Below, one piece after another: positions 8,375 through 15,512 of a DNA stretch of 23,126 nucleotides. The position numbers were made by a program, and so were the translations under genes. The notes beneath the pieces are model-generated. The model had not been told where the DNA came from. It did not search any database and saw nothing but the letters and a program-made list of their open reading frames with translations. The DNA comes from a candidate division WOR-3 bacterium (GTDB taxonomy: Bacteria > Hydrothermota > Tepidihabitantia > Tepidihabitantales > Tepidihabitantaceae): contig JANLFQ010000004.1 of the NCBI GenBank assembly GCA_024653355.1, positions 1-23,126 of the forward strand. The letters are read 5' to 3'. Within the stretch, counting starts at the first letter, position 1. Every line of letters begins with the position of its first letter.

Positions 8375-8914
8375 AAAACCGGCGTTTACAAGGTATCGGC
8401 TTTATTCGACTCGGCAGAATATACCTGTACCACTACTCTTACCACCGTGCCAGTAGCAACTTCTGCCTTGACTATTGCTGAATTGAATGCAGGGAGTAAT
8501 TCTGGATACGGCTGGAACCGCACCACCGGTGAGGGTGCAACTTACTCAATGACTCAGGCAGCAAACGCGGCGAATGTCGACTTCTACATCACCGACTTCC
8601 AGACAACAACCTACTCAATTGCCAGTCCTGACCTCGGTCCAAGTGACCCGGGCAATATAGTTCCCGCCGCCTCCTGGCGCGTAAATGGAATTGCTGGCCC
8701 CCTTACAAGTGAAAACGCTCCTCTACCAGCTCATTCGGCCGGTGTTTATTTCAACTATCAAGATATCACCCGTACACCATATCTCGCTGCCATCTACACC
8801 GAGGATGGTTACTACGCTCTAGTAAAACTGTACGGATTTAACCCTGTTGACAAAACCTATCAGGTTTCTGGCTGGTTCCAGTTGGTCAAAGGACTGCGCT
8901 TAATCCAGCACTAA
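7550..8914 (+). CDS. FN3/PKD-type surface lipoprotein, copy 1
   Basis: 454 residues from ATG 7550, which has AAAGGAG at 7538-7544; the frame runs back to a TTG at 7535, which overlaps that site and is not the start. A hydrophobic leader ends in LLIVNC (C17), a lipobox-like site with an unusual Asn at -1, so lipidation is probable but not certain. Order: PKD/Ig-like domain (about 22-115, with YKIVWGDTS and DTGTYTIKAIARD); a second similar domain (about 118-215, YQIDWGG, DTAGIYAIAVRARD); FN3 domain (about 218-300, TVRLSWQPP); C-terminal domain (about 305-454) with GYGWNRTTGEG and FYITDF. Residues 1-265 are identical to copy 2. The repeated WGD/AxDxxxxxSxWS pattern is known from extracellular binding modules; no enzyme motif is visible. 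The ligand is unknown. Confidence 0.75.
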   Translation: MNKPLALFCLTLLIVNCVTNQPPTAPEISGPTTARPGDTVTFTFVATDPEGSEVSYKIVWGDTSSIDWTPFYASGQPVRRQHIYPDTGTYTIKAIARDQKLKESPWSESLIVNIRLLPPGVPEKPAGPAFCTTGVTYQYRFRASHPQNDSLWYQIDWGGKVDDWRGPIPSDTYLLVNHTFDTAGIYAIAVRARDSRMQMTNWSDTLLVTVVAIPGGPPTNFTIEAASDTTVRLSWQPPVEGVPNFYRLQFKEIGGTGWSTVVETSALSVEHNPHGKTGVYKVSALFDSAEYTCTTTLTTVPVATSALTIAELNAGSNSGYGWNRTTGEGATYSMTQAANAANVDFYITDFQTTTYSIASPDLGPSDPGNIVPAASWRVNGIAGPLTSENAPLPAHSAGVYFNYQDITRTPYLAAIYTEDGYYALVKLYGFNPVDKTYQVSGWFQLVKGLRLIQH

Positions 8915-8930
8915 CCGAACGATAATCTCA

Positions 8931-8956
8931 AGAGCCTCAGGATATCCGGAGGCTCT
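8931..8956 (+). terminator. Intrinsic terminator after lipoprotein copy 1
   Basis: AGAGCCTC (8931-8938) pairs perfectly with GAGGCTCT (8949-8956), and the intervening GGATATCC is itself self-complementary. ATTTTATT follows directly. It ends transcription 17 bases after the stop codon, so copy 2 depends on its own promoter. Confidence 0.75.
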
Positions 8957-9059
8957 ATTTTATTGCCGCATAAAGATTTTATATAACTATCGGGTTTTGT
9001 TTACAACTATTCTCGCCCTTGTCTGTGTCTTTACTTTCTCGGGTGCGGGGTTCTTGGCA

Positions 9060-9967
9060 CACCGCCCGCTTGACACTTTTTAAGTAAGACGGTATTATAG
9101 GGCAGTGTCCTTAAAACACCCATCCTGTTGAAAGGAGTGTTTATGAACAAACCACTTGCCCTCTTTTGCCTGACCCTGTTGATTGTCAACTGTGTTACCA
9201 ACCAGCCACCCACCGCACCAGAAATCTCCGGTCCAACAACCGCCCGTCCTGGTGATACTGTCACCTTCACCTTTGTCGCCACCGACCCCGAAGGCAGCGA
9301 AGTGTCCTACAAAATTGTCTGGGGCGACACATCCAGCATTGACTGGACACCATTTTACGCCAGCGGTCAACCAGTGCGGCGCCAGCACATCTATCCGGAC
9401 ACCGGCACCTACACCATCAAGGCAATCGCCCGCGACCAAAAACTCAAAGAGTCACCCTGGAGCGAAAGTTTGATTGTCAACATCCGGTTACTTCCGCCCG
9501 GAGTTCCGGAAAAGCCGGCTGGTCCTGCCTTCTGCACCACCGGCGTAACCTATCAGTACCGATTCCGTGCCTCCCATCCCCAGAACGACAGCCTCTGGTA
9601 CCAGATTGACTGGGGTGGCAAGGTTGACGACTGGCGCGGACCAATACCCAGCGACACCTATCTACTGGTCAATCACACCTTTGACACCGCGGGCATCTAT
9701 GCGATTGCGGTGCGGGCACGTGACAGCCGAATGCAGATGACCAACTGGTCTGATACCCTGCTCGTTACGGTTGTGGCGATTCCCGGTGGACCACCAACAA
9801 ACTTCACAATTGAAGCGGCAAGCGACACCACCGTGCGCCTGTCCTGGCAACCACCTGTTGAAGGCGTGCCCAACTTCTACCGGTTGCAGTTCAAAGAGAT
9901 TGGCGGCACCGGCTGGAGCACAGTCGTTGAAACCAGCGGTTTGAGCGTGGAACACAACCCGCACGGC
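9060..9967 (+). repeat. Direct repeat, copy 2: promoter plus 5' part of lipoprotein gene
   Basis: Second copy of the repeat at 7467-8374. It begins with the last nine codons and stop of the phosphoesterase gene, here with no phosphoesterase upstream. That orphan tail shows this copy derives from the copy-1 locus. Upstream of 9060 (8957-9059) the sequence is unrelated to the phosphoesterase. Confidence 0.9.
9070..9098 (+). promoter_or_regulatory. Promoter of lipoprotein copy 2
   Basis: The same TTGACA-17-TATTAT promoter as before copy 1 (9070-9075 and 9093-9098), carried in the duplicated orphan tail of the phosphoesterase gene. Confidence 0.6.
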
Positions 9968-10516
9968 TTGACCGGAATGTACAAAATCGCTGCGGTGTTT
10001 GGCGCTACCGTTTACGAAGATACCATTCCCCTTTCCACTGTACCGGTCCCGACCGGCAATGTTACCGTGGGCGAACTTTCCGGTCCGGACAAACCAGGCT
10101 ATGGCTGGAACCGATTAACGGGCATCGGCAAGGCGTTTCTGATGAACGATACCATTTACTGCGATTCAATTGACTGGTTCTGCACCGACTTTGCCACCGG
10201 CTCAAACGGACCATTCTACTATGTTGTCAGTCCGCACATCGCACCATATGACACCAGCGGCAATGTGCCTCCTGGACCCTGGCGCCAGACCGCGCTCGCC
10301 CTGCTTGCCGATGAACAGGGACCGGTGCCACCTGCCGGTGACACCTCCTACCACAACATCATCCGGCTCACCACCGCACCGGTCTCATTTGCCATCCGCA
10401 CCGAAGACGACTACTATGCAATCGTCAAAGTCAACCAGATAAGAATCTCCAACAAAGACATCCGCGCCCAGGCATGGTTCCAGCCCATCAACGGCTTACG
10501 CCTGCTCCGGCATTAA
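9143..10516 (+). CDS. FN3/PKD-type surface lipoprotein, copy 2 with divergent C-terminus
   Basis: 457 residues from ATG 9143 with AAAGGAG at 9131-9137. Residues 1-265 (leader with lipobox-like C17, two PKD/Ig-like domains, most of the FN3 domain) are identical to copy 1. From residue 266 the two differ, and after residue 275 they are only distantly related. The C-terminal domain keeps GYGWNRLTGIG and a WFCTDF equivalent, ends in AQAWFQPINGLRLLRH (copy 1 has SGWFQLVKGLRLIQH), and so has the same fold. Codon use matches the flanking genes rather than the AT-rich island that starts just after it. The function is probably the same as copy 1 with a different surface on the last domain. Confidence 0.75.
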   Translation: MNKPLALFCLTLLIVNCVTNQPPTAPEISGPTTARPGDTVTFTFVATDPEGSEVSYKIVWGDTSSIDWTPFYASGQPVRRQHIYPDTGTYTIKAIARDQKLKESPWSESLIVNIRLLPPGVPEKPAGPAFCTTGVTYQYRFRASHPQNDSLWYQIDWGGKVDDWRGPIPSDTYLLVNHTFDTAGIYAIAVRARDSRMQMTNWSDTLLVTVVAIPGGPPTNFTIEAASDTTVRLSWQPPVEGVPNFYRLQFKEIGGTGWSTVVETSGLSVEHNPHGLTGMYKIAAVFGATVYEDTIPLSTVPVPTGNVTVGELSGPDKPGYGWNRLTGIGKAFLMNDTIYCDSIDWFCTDFATGSNGPFYYVVSPHIAPYDTSGNVPPGPWRQTALALLADEQGPVPPAGDTSYHNIIRLTTAPVSFAIRTEDDYYAIVKVNQIRISNKDIRAQAWFQPINGLRLLRH

Positions 10517-10531
10517 GGCGGGGTCATCTTT

Positions 10532-10548
10532 CGAAAATTGATTTTTCG
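10532..10548 (+). terminator. Weak terminator-like hairpin after lipoprotein copy 2
   Basis: CGAAAA (10532-10537) pairs with TTTTCG (10543-10548) around a five-base loop, 15 bases after the stop codon. The stem is AT-rich and there is no T-run after it beyond the stem itself, so this is a weak call. Confidence 0.3.
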
Positions 10549-10579
10549 TAGTTAAACTCTACTCTTCACCATAAATTTC

Positions 10580-10607
10580 TTGACTTTGAGATAAAAATAA
10601 TTATAAG
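10580..10607 (+). promoter_or_regulatory. Candidate promoter of the TIR-STAND gene
   Basis: TTGACT (10580-10585) and TATAAG (10602-10607) are 16 bases apart in the AT-rich gap. If used, transcription would begin near 10614 and leave a leader of about 230 bases. That leader contains three short hairpins: GAAGT/ACTTC at 10619-10634, CTCCGT/ACGGAG at 10702-10724, and TTGCCA-A-TGGCAA at 10729-10741. Confidence 0.4.
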
Positions 10608-10725
10608 TAAGGCAAGATGAAGTCTATGTACTTCGCCTATATATCAAAACTAGGCAAGGGGCCGACGTTATTAGATTGTGAACGAGTTAAACCAAATGGG
10701 GCTCCGTAAATTTAAATAACGGAGA

Positions 10726-10842
10726 ATGTTGCCAATGGCAAGGAATGTCCAGCAGCATAAAATGATTGTTCCTTTAGGCATTCACCGCAACTGTATTAGT
10801 CAAAATTTCTTACCTGTAAGTTTAATAACAATAAAAGGATAG
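10726..10842 (+). CDS. Possible 38-residue leader peptide before the TIR-STAND gene
   Basis: ATG 10726 is preceded by ACGGAGA and opens a 38-codon frame that stops with TAG at 10840-10842, four bases before the TIR-STAND ATG. The stop overlaps the ribosome binding site of that gene (AAAGGA, 10834-10839). The peptide (MLPMARNVQQHK ... SLITIKG) has no recognisable family. The geometry would allow translation to reach and affect the downstream start. A frame of this length can occur by chance, so it is a candidate only. Confidence 0.25.
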   Translation: MLPMARNVQQHKMIVPLGIHRNCISQNFLPVSLITIKG

Positions 10843-10846
10843 AGCG

Positions 10847-13444
10847 ATGACACCAAATAATAAATTGAGACTGTTTATCAGTTATTCCCACCAAGATGAA
10901 GACCCCTATGTTAAAGAATTTAAACGTCATATTTCAACATTAGAAAATAATGCTCTCATTGAATATTGGTACGATCGTAAAATTATACCGGGCGAAGATT
11001 ACCAAAATAAAATTAACAATAATTTAGAAGACGCCGATATTATCTGTTTATTTATTTCCGCAAACTTCCTCTCTTCAAAAGCGTGCATGGAAGAAAAAAA
11101 TAAAGCACTAGAGTTAAAAAGAAAAAAATGTGTTGCTGTCATTCCAATTATTCTTTCACCCTGTGCATGGCAAGATTGTAACGATATTTCTAATCTTTTG
11201 GCATTACCCCGTGATGGAATACCAATTTCCACTTTTCAAAGCCGAGACGTTGGTTGGTTGGATGTGTACGAAGGAATTAAAAAGGTAGTGGAACAGGAAT
11301 TAAAATTTAGGCAATTAGAAATAACCGACGATTTTAAGGACTTTCTACAGGAAACCCAAATGTTAACAAAAGCCCATTCTAAAAAAGAAACGTTGTTATT
11401 AGAAGATATATTTATATATCCTGAGCTCGATAAATTCAGTGAGTTAAGAAAGTTTGTGAAAACCATTGGTTTGGATGAATTACTACAAAGTATTACTGAT
11501 CATCCAAAACTTGTTATAGCGGGTGAAAATTTATCTGGTAAAACTACAATCTGTAAAATATTATTCAAAGAATTAAGAAAAAGGAATTTTGTACCTGTTT
11601 ATATTTATGATAAAAATAAATTTGCTGGTAAAATAGAAAGTAAAATTACAGACGCACTAAAAACCCAATATAAAAATTTCGATGAAATTTTATTACAAGA
11701 AAAAGAAAGGATAGTTCCCATTGTTGATGATTTCCACACTGCCAAGAATAAAGAGAAACACATAAAACATTTACTCTCATATCGCTATTGCATATTAATA
11801 GTAGATGATATTTTTCGCTTAAACATAAAAGATGATGCACTTGTAAGTCAATTTATCTATTTAACGATAAGGGAGTTAAAGCCCTCACTAAGATACGAAC
11901 TCGTGAAAAAGTGGTGTTCCTTATCTAATAAAGAAGAACCAGATATTGATTACCAATCTATTGACCACAGAGTTGATTTAATCAATCAGCTCTTAGGGAA
12001 AAATATTAGCAAGAGTATTTTCCCTTCATATCCTTTCTTCATTCTTTCTGCTATTTTAACTTATGAAACATTTGCAATTCCCCTTAACGAAGAACTCACA
12101 TCTCAAGGATATTGTTATCAAGCTTTGATATATTTTTATTTAAGAAAACAAGGCGTAATAAACGAAGACATCGATATATATATAAATTTTCTTACTGAAC
12201 TAGCTTATTATTTTTACCATGCAAGGAAAGTCGAAATATCAGATACAGATTTTAACTCATTCATAACCTACTATTCAAAGAAATATAGTATTCCAATAAC
12301 GCCAAGGACATTAATTAAAAATTTAAACCAAATAATTTCTATTGACAGTTTCCACAGGTATTCATTTCGTTACCCCTATCTATATTACTTTTTTGTTGCT
12401 AAATATCTGGTTGAACACATTGAAGATAAAGAGATAAAGAATGAAATAGAGAAGATAGCTAACAATCTTCATATAGATGAATACGCTTATATTATGATTT
12501 TTATGGCACACCATTCAAGAAGTGTTAGCATATTGGATGAAATTGAACTCAATGCGTTATTTCTATTTGATAAATATTCACCGGCTAAATTAACAAAAGA
12601 AGAAGTTCAGTTTTTTGATGAAGAGGTAAATAAAATTATACAGATATCCTTACCGCCTGCAACAACACCACCCGAAAAGGTACGAGAGGAAATATTAGCA
12701 ATTCAAGATAAAATTGACCAATTAGAACCGACACAAAATGATTCCGATATAAACGAAAGCGAAGAATACGACCCATTTGAAAAAGATTTAAGAAGAGCGA
12801 TTAGGTCTGTAGAGGTTATTGGTTGCGTCATAAAAAATAGAGCGGGTTCTATAGAAAAAAAGAAACTCGAAGAGATGTTTACCGAAGCTATGAATGTCCA
12901 TCTGAGATTTTTATCTCTCTTTTTTGATATTATAAGAAATAAAGAAATGCAAAAATCTATTATTAGGTTTTTGTTAGGAATATTGACAAAAATTATTGAG
13001 GAAAAAGAAGCAGAACAGAAAAGAATAAGCATGGAAAAGATAGAAGAATATGCAAGAACACTATTTTGGAATATAAACTTCTTCGTAGTAGTCGCATATA
13101 TTCATAAAATAATACGGTCTTTGGGTTCTGATAAATTAATCGAAATTATCAATAAAGTTTGTAACGAAACCGCCACGCCTGCGACATTTTTAGTAAAACA
13201 TGGGGTTTTAATGTGGTATTGTAAGAATCTGCAAATTGACGAAATTGCGAAAAAGATTAAGGAAAAGGACTTTTCAATAATCGCAGAAAAAACATTAAAA
13301 TTATTGGTTGTTAATCATTGTGCTTTACATGAAATAAATTATAGGGATAGACAACGGATAGAAGCTTTATTAAACATACCCATTAAAAGATGCTTACCGA
13401 AAAATGCCGATAATGCAAATGTAATAAGTCGTGAGGACCAATAA
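10847..13444 (+). CDS. TIR-STAND (NACHT-like) NTPase, probable anti-phage NADase sensor
   Basis: 865 residues; ATG 10847 has AAAGGA upstream. Residues 1-150 form a TIR domain: LRLFISYSHQDED (7-19), YWYDRKIIPGEDY (40-52), and SANFLSSKACMEE, where C80 and E83 match the S..C..E catalytic position of NAD-cleaving TIR domains. An NTPase domain follows from about 215: Walker A GENLSGKTT (226-234), Walker B RIVPIVDDFH (288-297). Near 505 is FRYPYLYYFFVAKYL, the F.h....yFfA.yL motif of NACHT-type proteins. The C-terminal 300 residues are helical and probably the sensor. In related systems ligand or phage-protein binding drives oligomerisation and NAD depletion. No separate effector or Thoeris partner (ThsA) is adjacent. 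It is convergent with the minus-strand module and clearly AT-rich, as expected for an acquired gene. Confidence 0.8.
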   Translation: MTPNNKLRLFISYSHQDEDPYVKEFKRHISTLENNALIEYWYDRKIIPGEDYQNKINNNLEDADIICLFISANFLSSKACMEEKNKALELKRKKCVAVIPIILSPCAWQDCNDISNLLALPRDGIPISTFQSRDVGWLDVYEGIKKVVEQELKFRQLEITDDFKDFLQETQMLTKAHSKKETLLLEDIFIYPELDKFSELRKFVKTIGLDELLQSITDHPKLVIAGENLSGKTTICKILFKELRKRNFVPVYIYDKNKFAGKIESKITDALKTQYKNFDEILLQEKERIVPIVDDFHTAKNKEKHIKHLLSYRYCILIVDDIFRLNIKDDALVSQFIYLTIRELKPSLRYELVKKWCSLSNKEEPDIDYQSIDHRVDLINQLLGKNISKSIFPSYPFFILSAILTYETFAIPLNEELTSQGYCYQALIYFYLRKQGVINEDIDIYINFLTELAYYFYHARKVEISDTDFNSFITYYSKKYSIPITPRTLIKNLNQIISIDSFHRYSFRYPYLYYFFVAKYLVEHIEDKEIKNEIEKIANNLHIDEYAYIMIFMAHHSRSVSILDEIELNALFLFDKYSPAKLTKEEVQFFDEEVNKIIQISLPPATTPPEKVREEILAIQDKIDQLEPTQNDSDINESEEYDPFEKDLRRAIRSVEVIGCVIKNRAGSIEKKKLEEMFTEAMNVHLRFLSLFFDIIRNKEMQKSIIRFLLGILTKIIEEKEAEQKRISMEKIEEYARTLFWNINFFVVVAYIHKIIRSLGSDKLIEIINKVCNETATPATFLVKHGVLMWYCKNLQIDEIAKKIKEKDFSIIAEKTLKLLVVNHCALHEINYRDRQRIEALLNIPIKRCLPKNADNANVISREDQ

Positions 13445-13826
13445 AGGTTTTGGATCGCGTACTTATCCACCTTTACCTAAACACCACTCATCTAAATTTT
13501 GCATTGACGAAGGCCCCGTTATGACCAAAAATTCCCCTAATCTGCAGGCGACATAAAAATAACGGCGCACAATAAAACTAATTTCAGAATCTATCGCCTC
13601 AATTATCAGTAAAGAATTTTTTACGGGTTCAGTTTTACTATTGCGGCGTTGAGGACGCTCACAATCAACTTTACAATGTCCGCGGCTTTCGTACCAACGC
13701 CCGCTTTTTATTAACTAAACTAATTGTAATCGGGTTCGCTTACCTGTCTATCCACGTCTTACAATTCCCCTCATGTAAAAGAAATATAACACAACCAATT
13801 ATTACAAGACCTCACTCCGACGATTT
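13445..13826. other. Non-coding junction between the two halves of the island
   Basis: About 380 bases without an intact gene, between the convergent ends of the TIR-STAND gene and the GIY-YIG relic. The only feature I can identify is the tspO deletion relic at 13606-13695. I found no clear terminator for the TIR-STAND gene and no repeat matching the far ends of the island. Confidence 0.5.
13606..13695 (-). pseudogene. tspO: tspO relic: both ends fused by an internal in-frame deletion
   Basis: This stretch matches both ends of the intact tspO at 17498-17977. Plus-strand 13606-13658 matches the 3' end and its flank (about 17484-17534), and the rest matches the 5' end (about 17939-17979). The middle is missing; relative to the intact gene 408 bases (136 codons) are gone, which keeps the frame. 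The remaining 24 codons (13621-13692) would read ...KLIVS joined to VLNAAIVKLNP-stop. The intact gene has GATG at both possible junction points, so a four-base microhomology deletion is likely. The start codon has become ACG, so it is not expected to be expressed. It lies in the same orientation as tspO on the opposite side of the nuclease module. The shared flank beyond the stop is nearly identical, with a few transitions. Confidence 0.8.
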
Positions 13827-14301
13827 TCACATTGTCTCGAGTCCCCTTAGTATTTTTTTAAGTTCTTCTCTTGAAACATTGAATTTACGTTCAAACTCTT
13901 CCATCACTTCTTCCCCATACCCACTGCCCTGAGTATTACATTTTGGTATGTCACCATATATTTCTTTGAATAAATACAAAAAGGCTCTTTCGGCATCGTC
14001 CGGCGAACCACTTTCTTCAATCGCTGTAAAATAAAATGAGCAACTATTACAAACTTGCTTAATCTTTTTTTTCGATGATACCAACTACTAATCCCCCATA
14101 AGCGAATCCCGATGTCAACATTTCCCATGCATTACTTGTCGTTTTGCCGATATATATAACTCGTGACTTTTCATGTTTATATTCAACTTGCGTATCGCTT
14201 AAGACGAAGTAAACATAACTACTTTTCTCAAGCGCGGAGATGGTTTTTTCATCGTACTCAAAATCGAATTTAATCTCACCGAATTTCAAAACTTTCAACA
14301 T
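13827..14301 (-). pseudogene. GIY-YIG-like nuclease gene split by a frameshift in an A8 tract
   Basis: The frame starts at ATG 14301 with a strong GAGGAGG four bases upstream and encodes SYVYFVLSD ... VIYIGKTT, the paired GIY and YIG strands of this nuclease fold, but stops at 14059. The rest of the domain continues in another frame at 14084-13827: AERAFLYLFKEIYGDIPKCN, resembling the late E..l...fk..G.P.cN part of the fold, then a helical tail. The frames meet at a run of eight A's on the minus strand (14072-14065); removing one A joins them into one protein of roughly 155 residues. After YIGKTT the usual Arg seems replaced by Met (SNAWEML), which hints at loss of catalysis. It lies downstream of the PD-(D/E)XK gene on the same strand, with nearly the same start-site sequence. 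It could be a sequencing error, a true pseudogene, or a slippage-controlled gene. Confidence 0.6.
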
Positions 14302-14430
14302 TTAACCTCCTCTGAAAGTTTGGTGCTTAACCATCTTATTCATCTTACAACCTGTTTTATTCATTTGAATTCCAAACAAAGTTCTGGATAAAGGCGTAGG
14401 TAAGGTTGTTTTTAATTAGTTGATTGCTCA
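14302..14430. other. AT-rich spacer with partial inverted copy of the hairpin element
   Basis: AACCTGTTTTATTCATT near 14348-14364 is, in opposite orientation, similar to one half of the 43-base element at 14431-14473. The pair could form a larger stem. Nothing else is recognisable here apart from the ribosome binding site of the GIY-YIG relic. Confidence 0.3.
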
Positions 14431-14473
14431 GATTATAAGAATGAAACAGGTTCAGATGCCTGTCTTTGGTCAT
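14431..14473 (-). terminator. Repeated hairpin element, left copy; likely terminator of the nuclease operon
   Basis: 43-base element matching 17276-17318 at 40 positions. On the minus strand it reads AGACAGG-CATCTGAA-CCTGTTT, a stem of up to seven pairs with one G-U, followed by a T-rich tail (TTTCATTCTTATAA). It lies about 25 bases after the stop of the PD-(D/E)XK-like gene, the right place and polarity for an intrinsic terminator. Confidence 0.55.
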
Positions 14474-14498
14474 ATCCAACTATTTTATAAAGCTAATG

Positions 14499-15512
14499 TC
14501 AACTAATATTCTGCAGTCTTTTAAGCTTACGGACAAATGAATCAAGTTTTGGGAAAACAACTTTATCACCTCGCCATCTAAATAAAAGTAGTTCAATCCC
14601 TAATTTATTTAATTTTGCTTCAAGAGTTTTGTTCACTTTCTTTGGAATCGTAAGAATCAATTTTGGACGTGTTGATATCCCAACGCCATTTAGTAGCAAT
14701 TGTCCTACTCCACAATATATACTTGTTGATGAAATATCAGTCTTAATCTCGAAGAGGGATACCTTTTCACCCTTTGCGTTTACTACAAAAAGATCACATT
14801 GTTTATTATTTCCAACCTTGAAACCCCGACGCTCTAAATCGGAATCTAACGCGTTCACTATCGATCCATGGTCACATTTTGCTACTATTTTATCCTTTTC
14901 GCTTATATATACTTTCTCGCCCTCAAACTCTTCCCTGAATTCTATTGCTCTTTGTTGTTCTCGCGCTGGCGCATAAATGAGGTCTTTGATTCTTTTAACT
15001 TCAAATACAAACTGACTTACCTGCCTAACAAAGCGCGGAGAATCCATTGCACCGACAAGCGCTACCTTAGTTTCAACCCCATTCTCATCAATAGCTATCC
15101 ATTCTCCTCTATAATTATCTTCAAACAGGGACTTCCCAATACCTTTTCTGCCTCCGCCAATTTTCCCCCGATGAACGACAATAAGACTCCCTGAACTATC
15201 TGTTACAAACGCACCTCCAATACTTCTGTCAATACCTCTCGAAGGGAAATTGATTTCGCAAATAATTGAAACATTGGCGCCTTTACTCGGTTCTCCAATC
15301 CCAAATGCATTCCAATATCGGTTTTCCGCTTTTTCCTTGGATAGTAGCATCCAAATACCCAGCTTGCTTGACCAAGAAACCTCCTTTTTCTGACTATCTC
15401 CACGATGACCAACATTTACCGAGATTTTTTTGTCGATAAAAGGTTCAAATTTTTTTATAAATTTATGCTGGGCATCCTCAATCCTTTTTTCATCATCAAC
15501 GATTTTAAACAT
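14499..15512 (-). CDS. PD-(D/E)XK-like nuclease partner of the GmrSD-like protein
   Basis: 337 residues; ATG 15512 has GGAGG four bases upstream and overlaps the end of the DUF262 gene by eight bases, so translation is coupled. The C-terminal third (about 205-337) has a PD-(D/E)XK layout: helix DHGSIVNALDSDLERRGFKVG, then CDLFVV (D240), SLFEIKTD (E255, K257), then IYCGVGQLLLNG (Q271). The N-terminal 200 residues contain two striking blocks, ENRYWNAFGIG (63-73) and HRGKIGGGRKGIGK (114-127), plus ICEINFPSRGIDRSIGGAF between them. I do not recognise that domain; the basic glycine-rich loop could contact nucleic acid. A DNA-cleaving or DNA-binding partner of the neighbouring HNH protein is the likeliest role, inferred from motif spacing and coupling. 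Confidence 0.65.
   Translation of the reverse strand: MFKIVDDEKRIEDAQHKFIKKFEPFIDKKISVNVGHRGDSQKKEVSWSSKLGIWMLLSKEKAENRYWNAFGIGEPSKGANVSIICEINFPSRGIDRSIGGAFVTDSSGSLIVVHRGKIGGGRKGIGKSLFEDNYRGEWIAIDENGVETKVALVGAMDSPRFVRQVSQFVFEVKRIKDLIYAPAREQQRAIEFREEFEGEKVYISEKDKIVAKCDHGSIVNALDSDLERRGFKVGNNKQCDLFVVNAKGEKVSLFEIKTDISSTSIYCGVGQLLLNGVGISTRPKLILTIPKKVNKTLEAKLNKLGIELLLFRWRGDKVVFPKLDSFVRKLKRLQNIS

Noticed and set aside
7502-9439. Long minus-strand open frames in both lipoprotein copies (7502-7846 and 9095-9439), identical to each other
   Set aside because: Their identity simply reflects the DNA duplication; they lack ribosome binding sites and lie opposite convincing coding frames.
10517-10846. Structured leader as a retron non-coding RNA
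   Set aside because: There is no reverse transcriptase gene in the window, and the hairpins are short.
10847-13444. TIR gene as part of a Thoeris system
   Set aside because: No ThsA-type partner (SIR2 or other NAD-binding effector) is adjacent, and the NTPase domain puts it in the TIR-STAND group.
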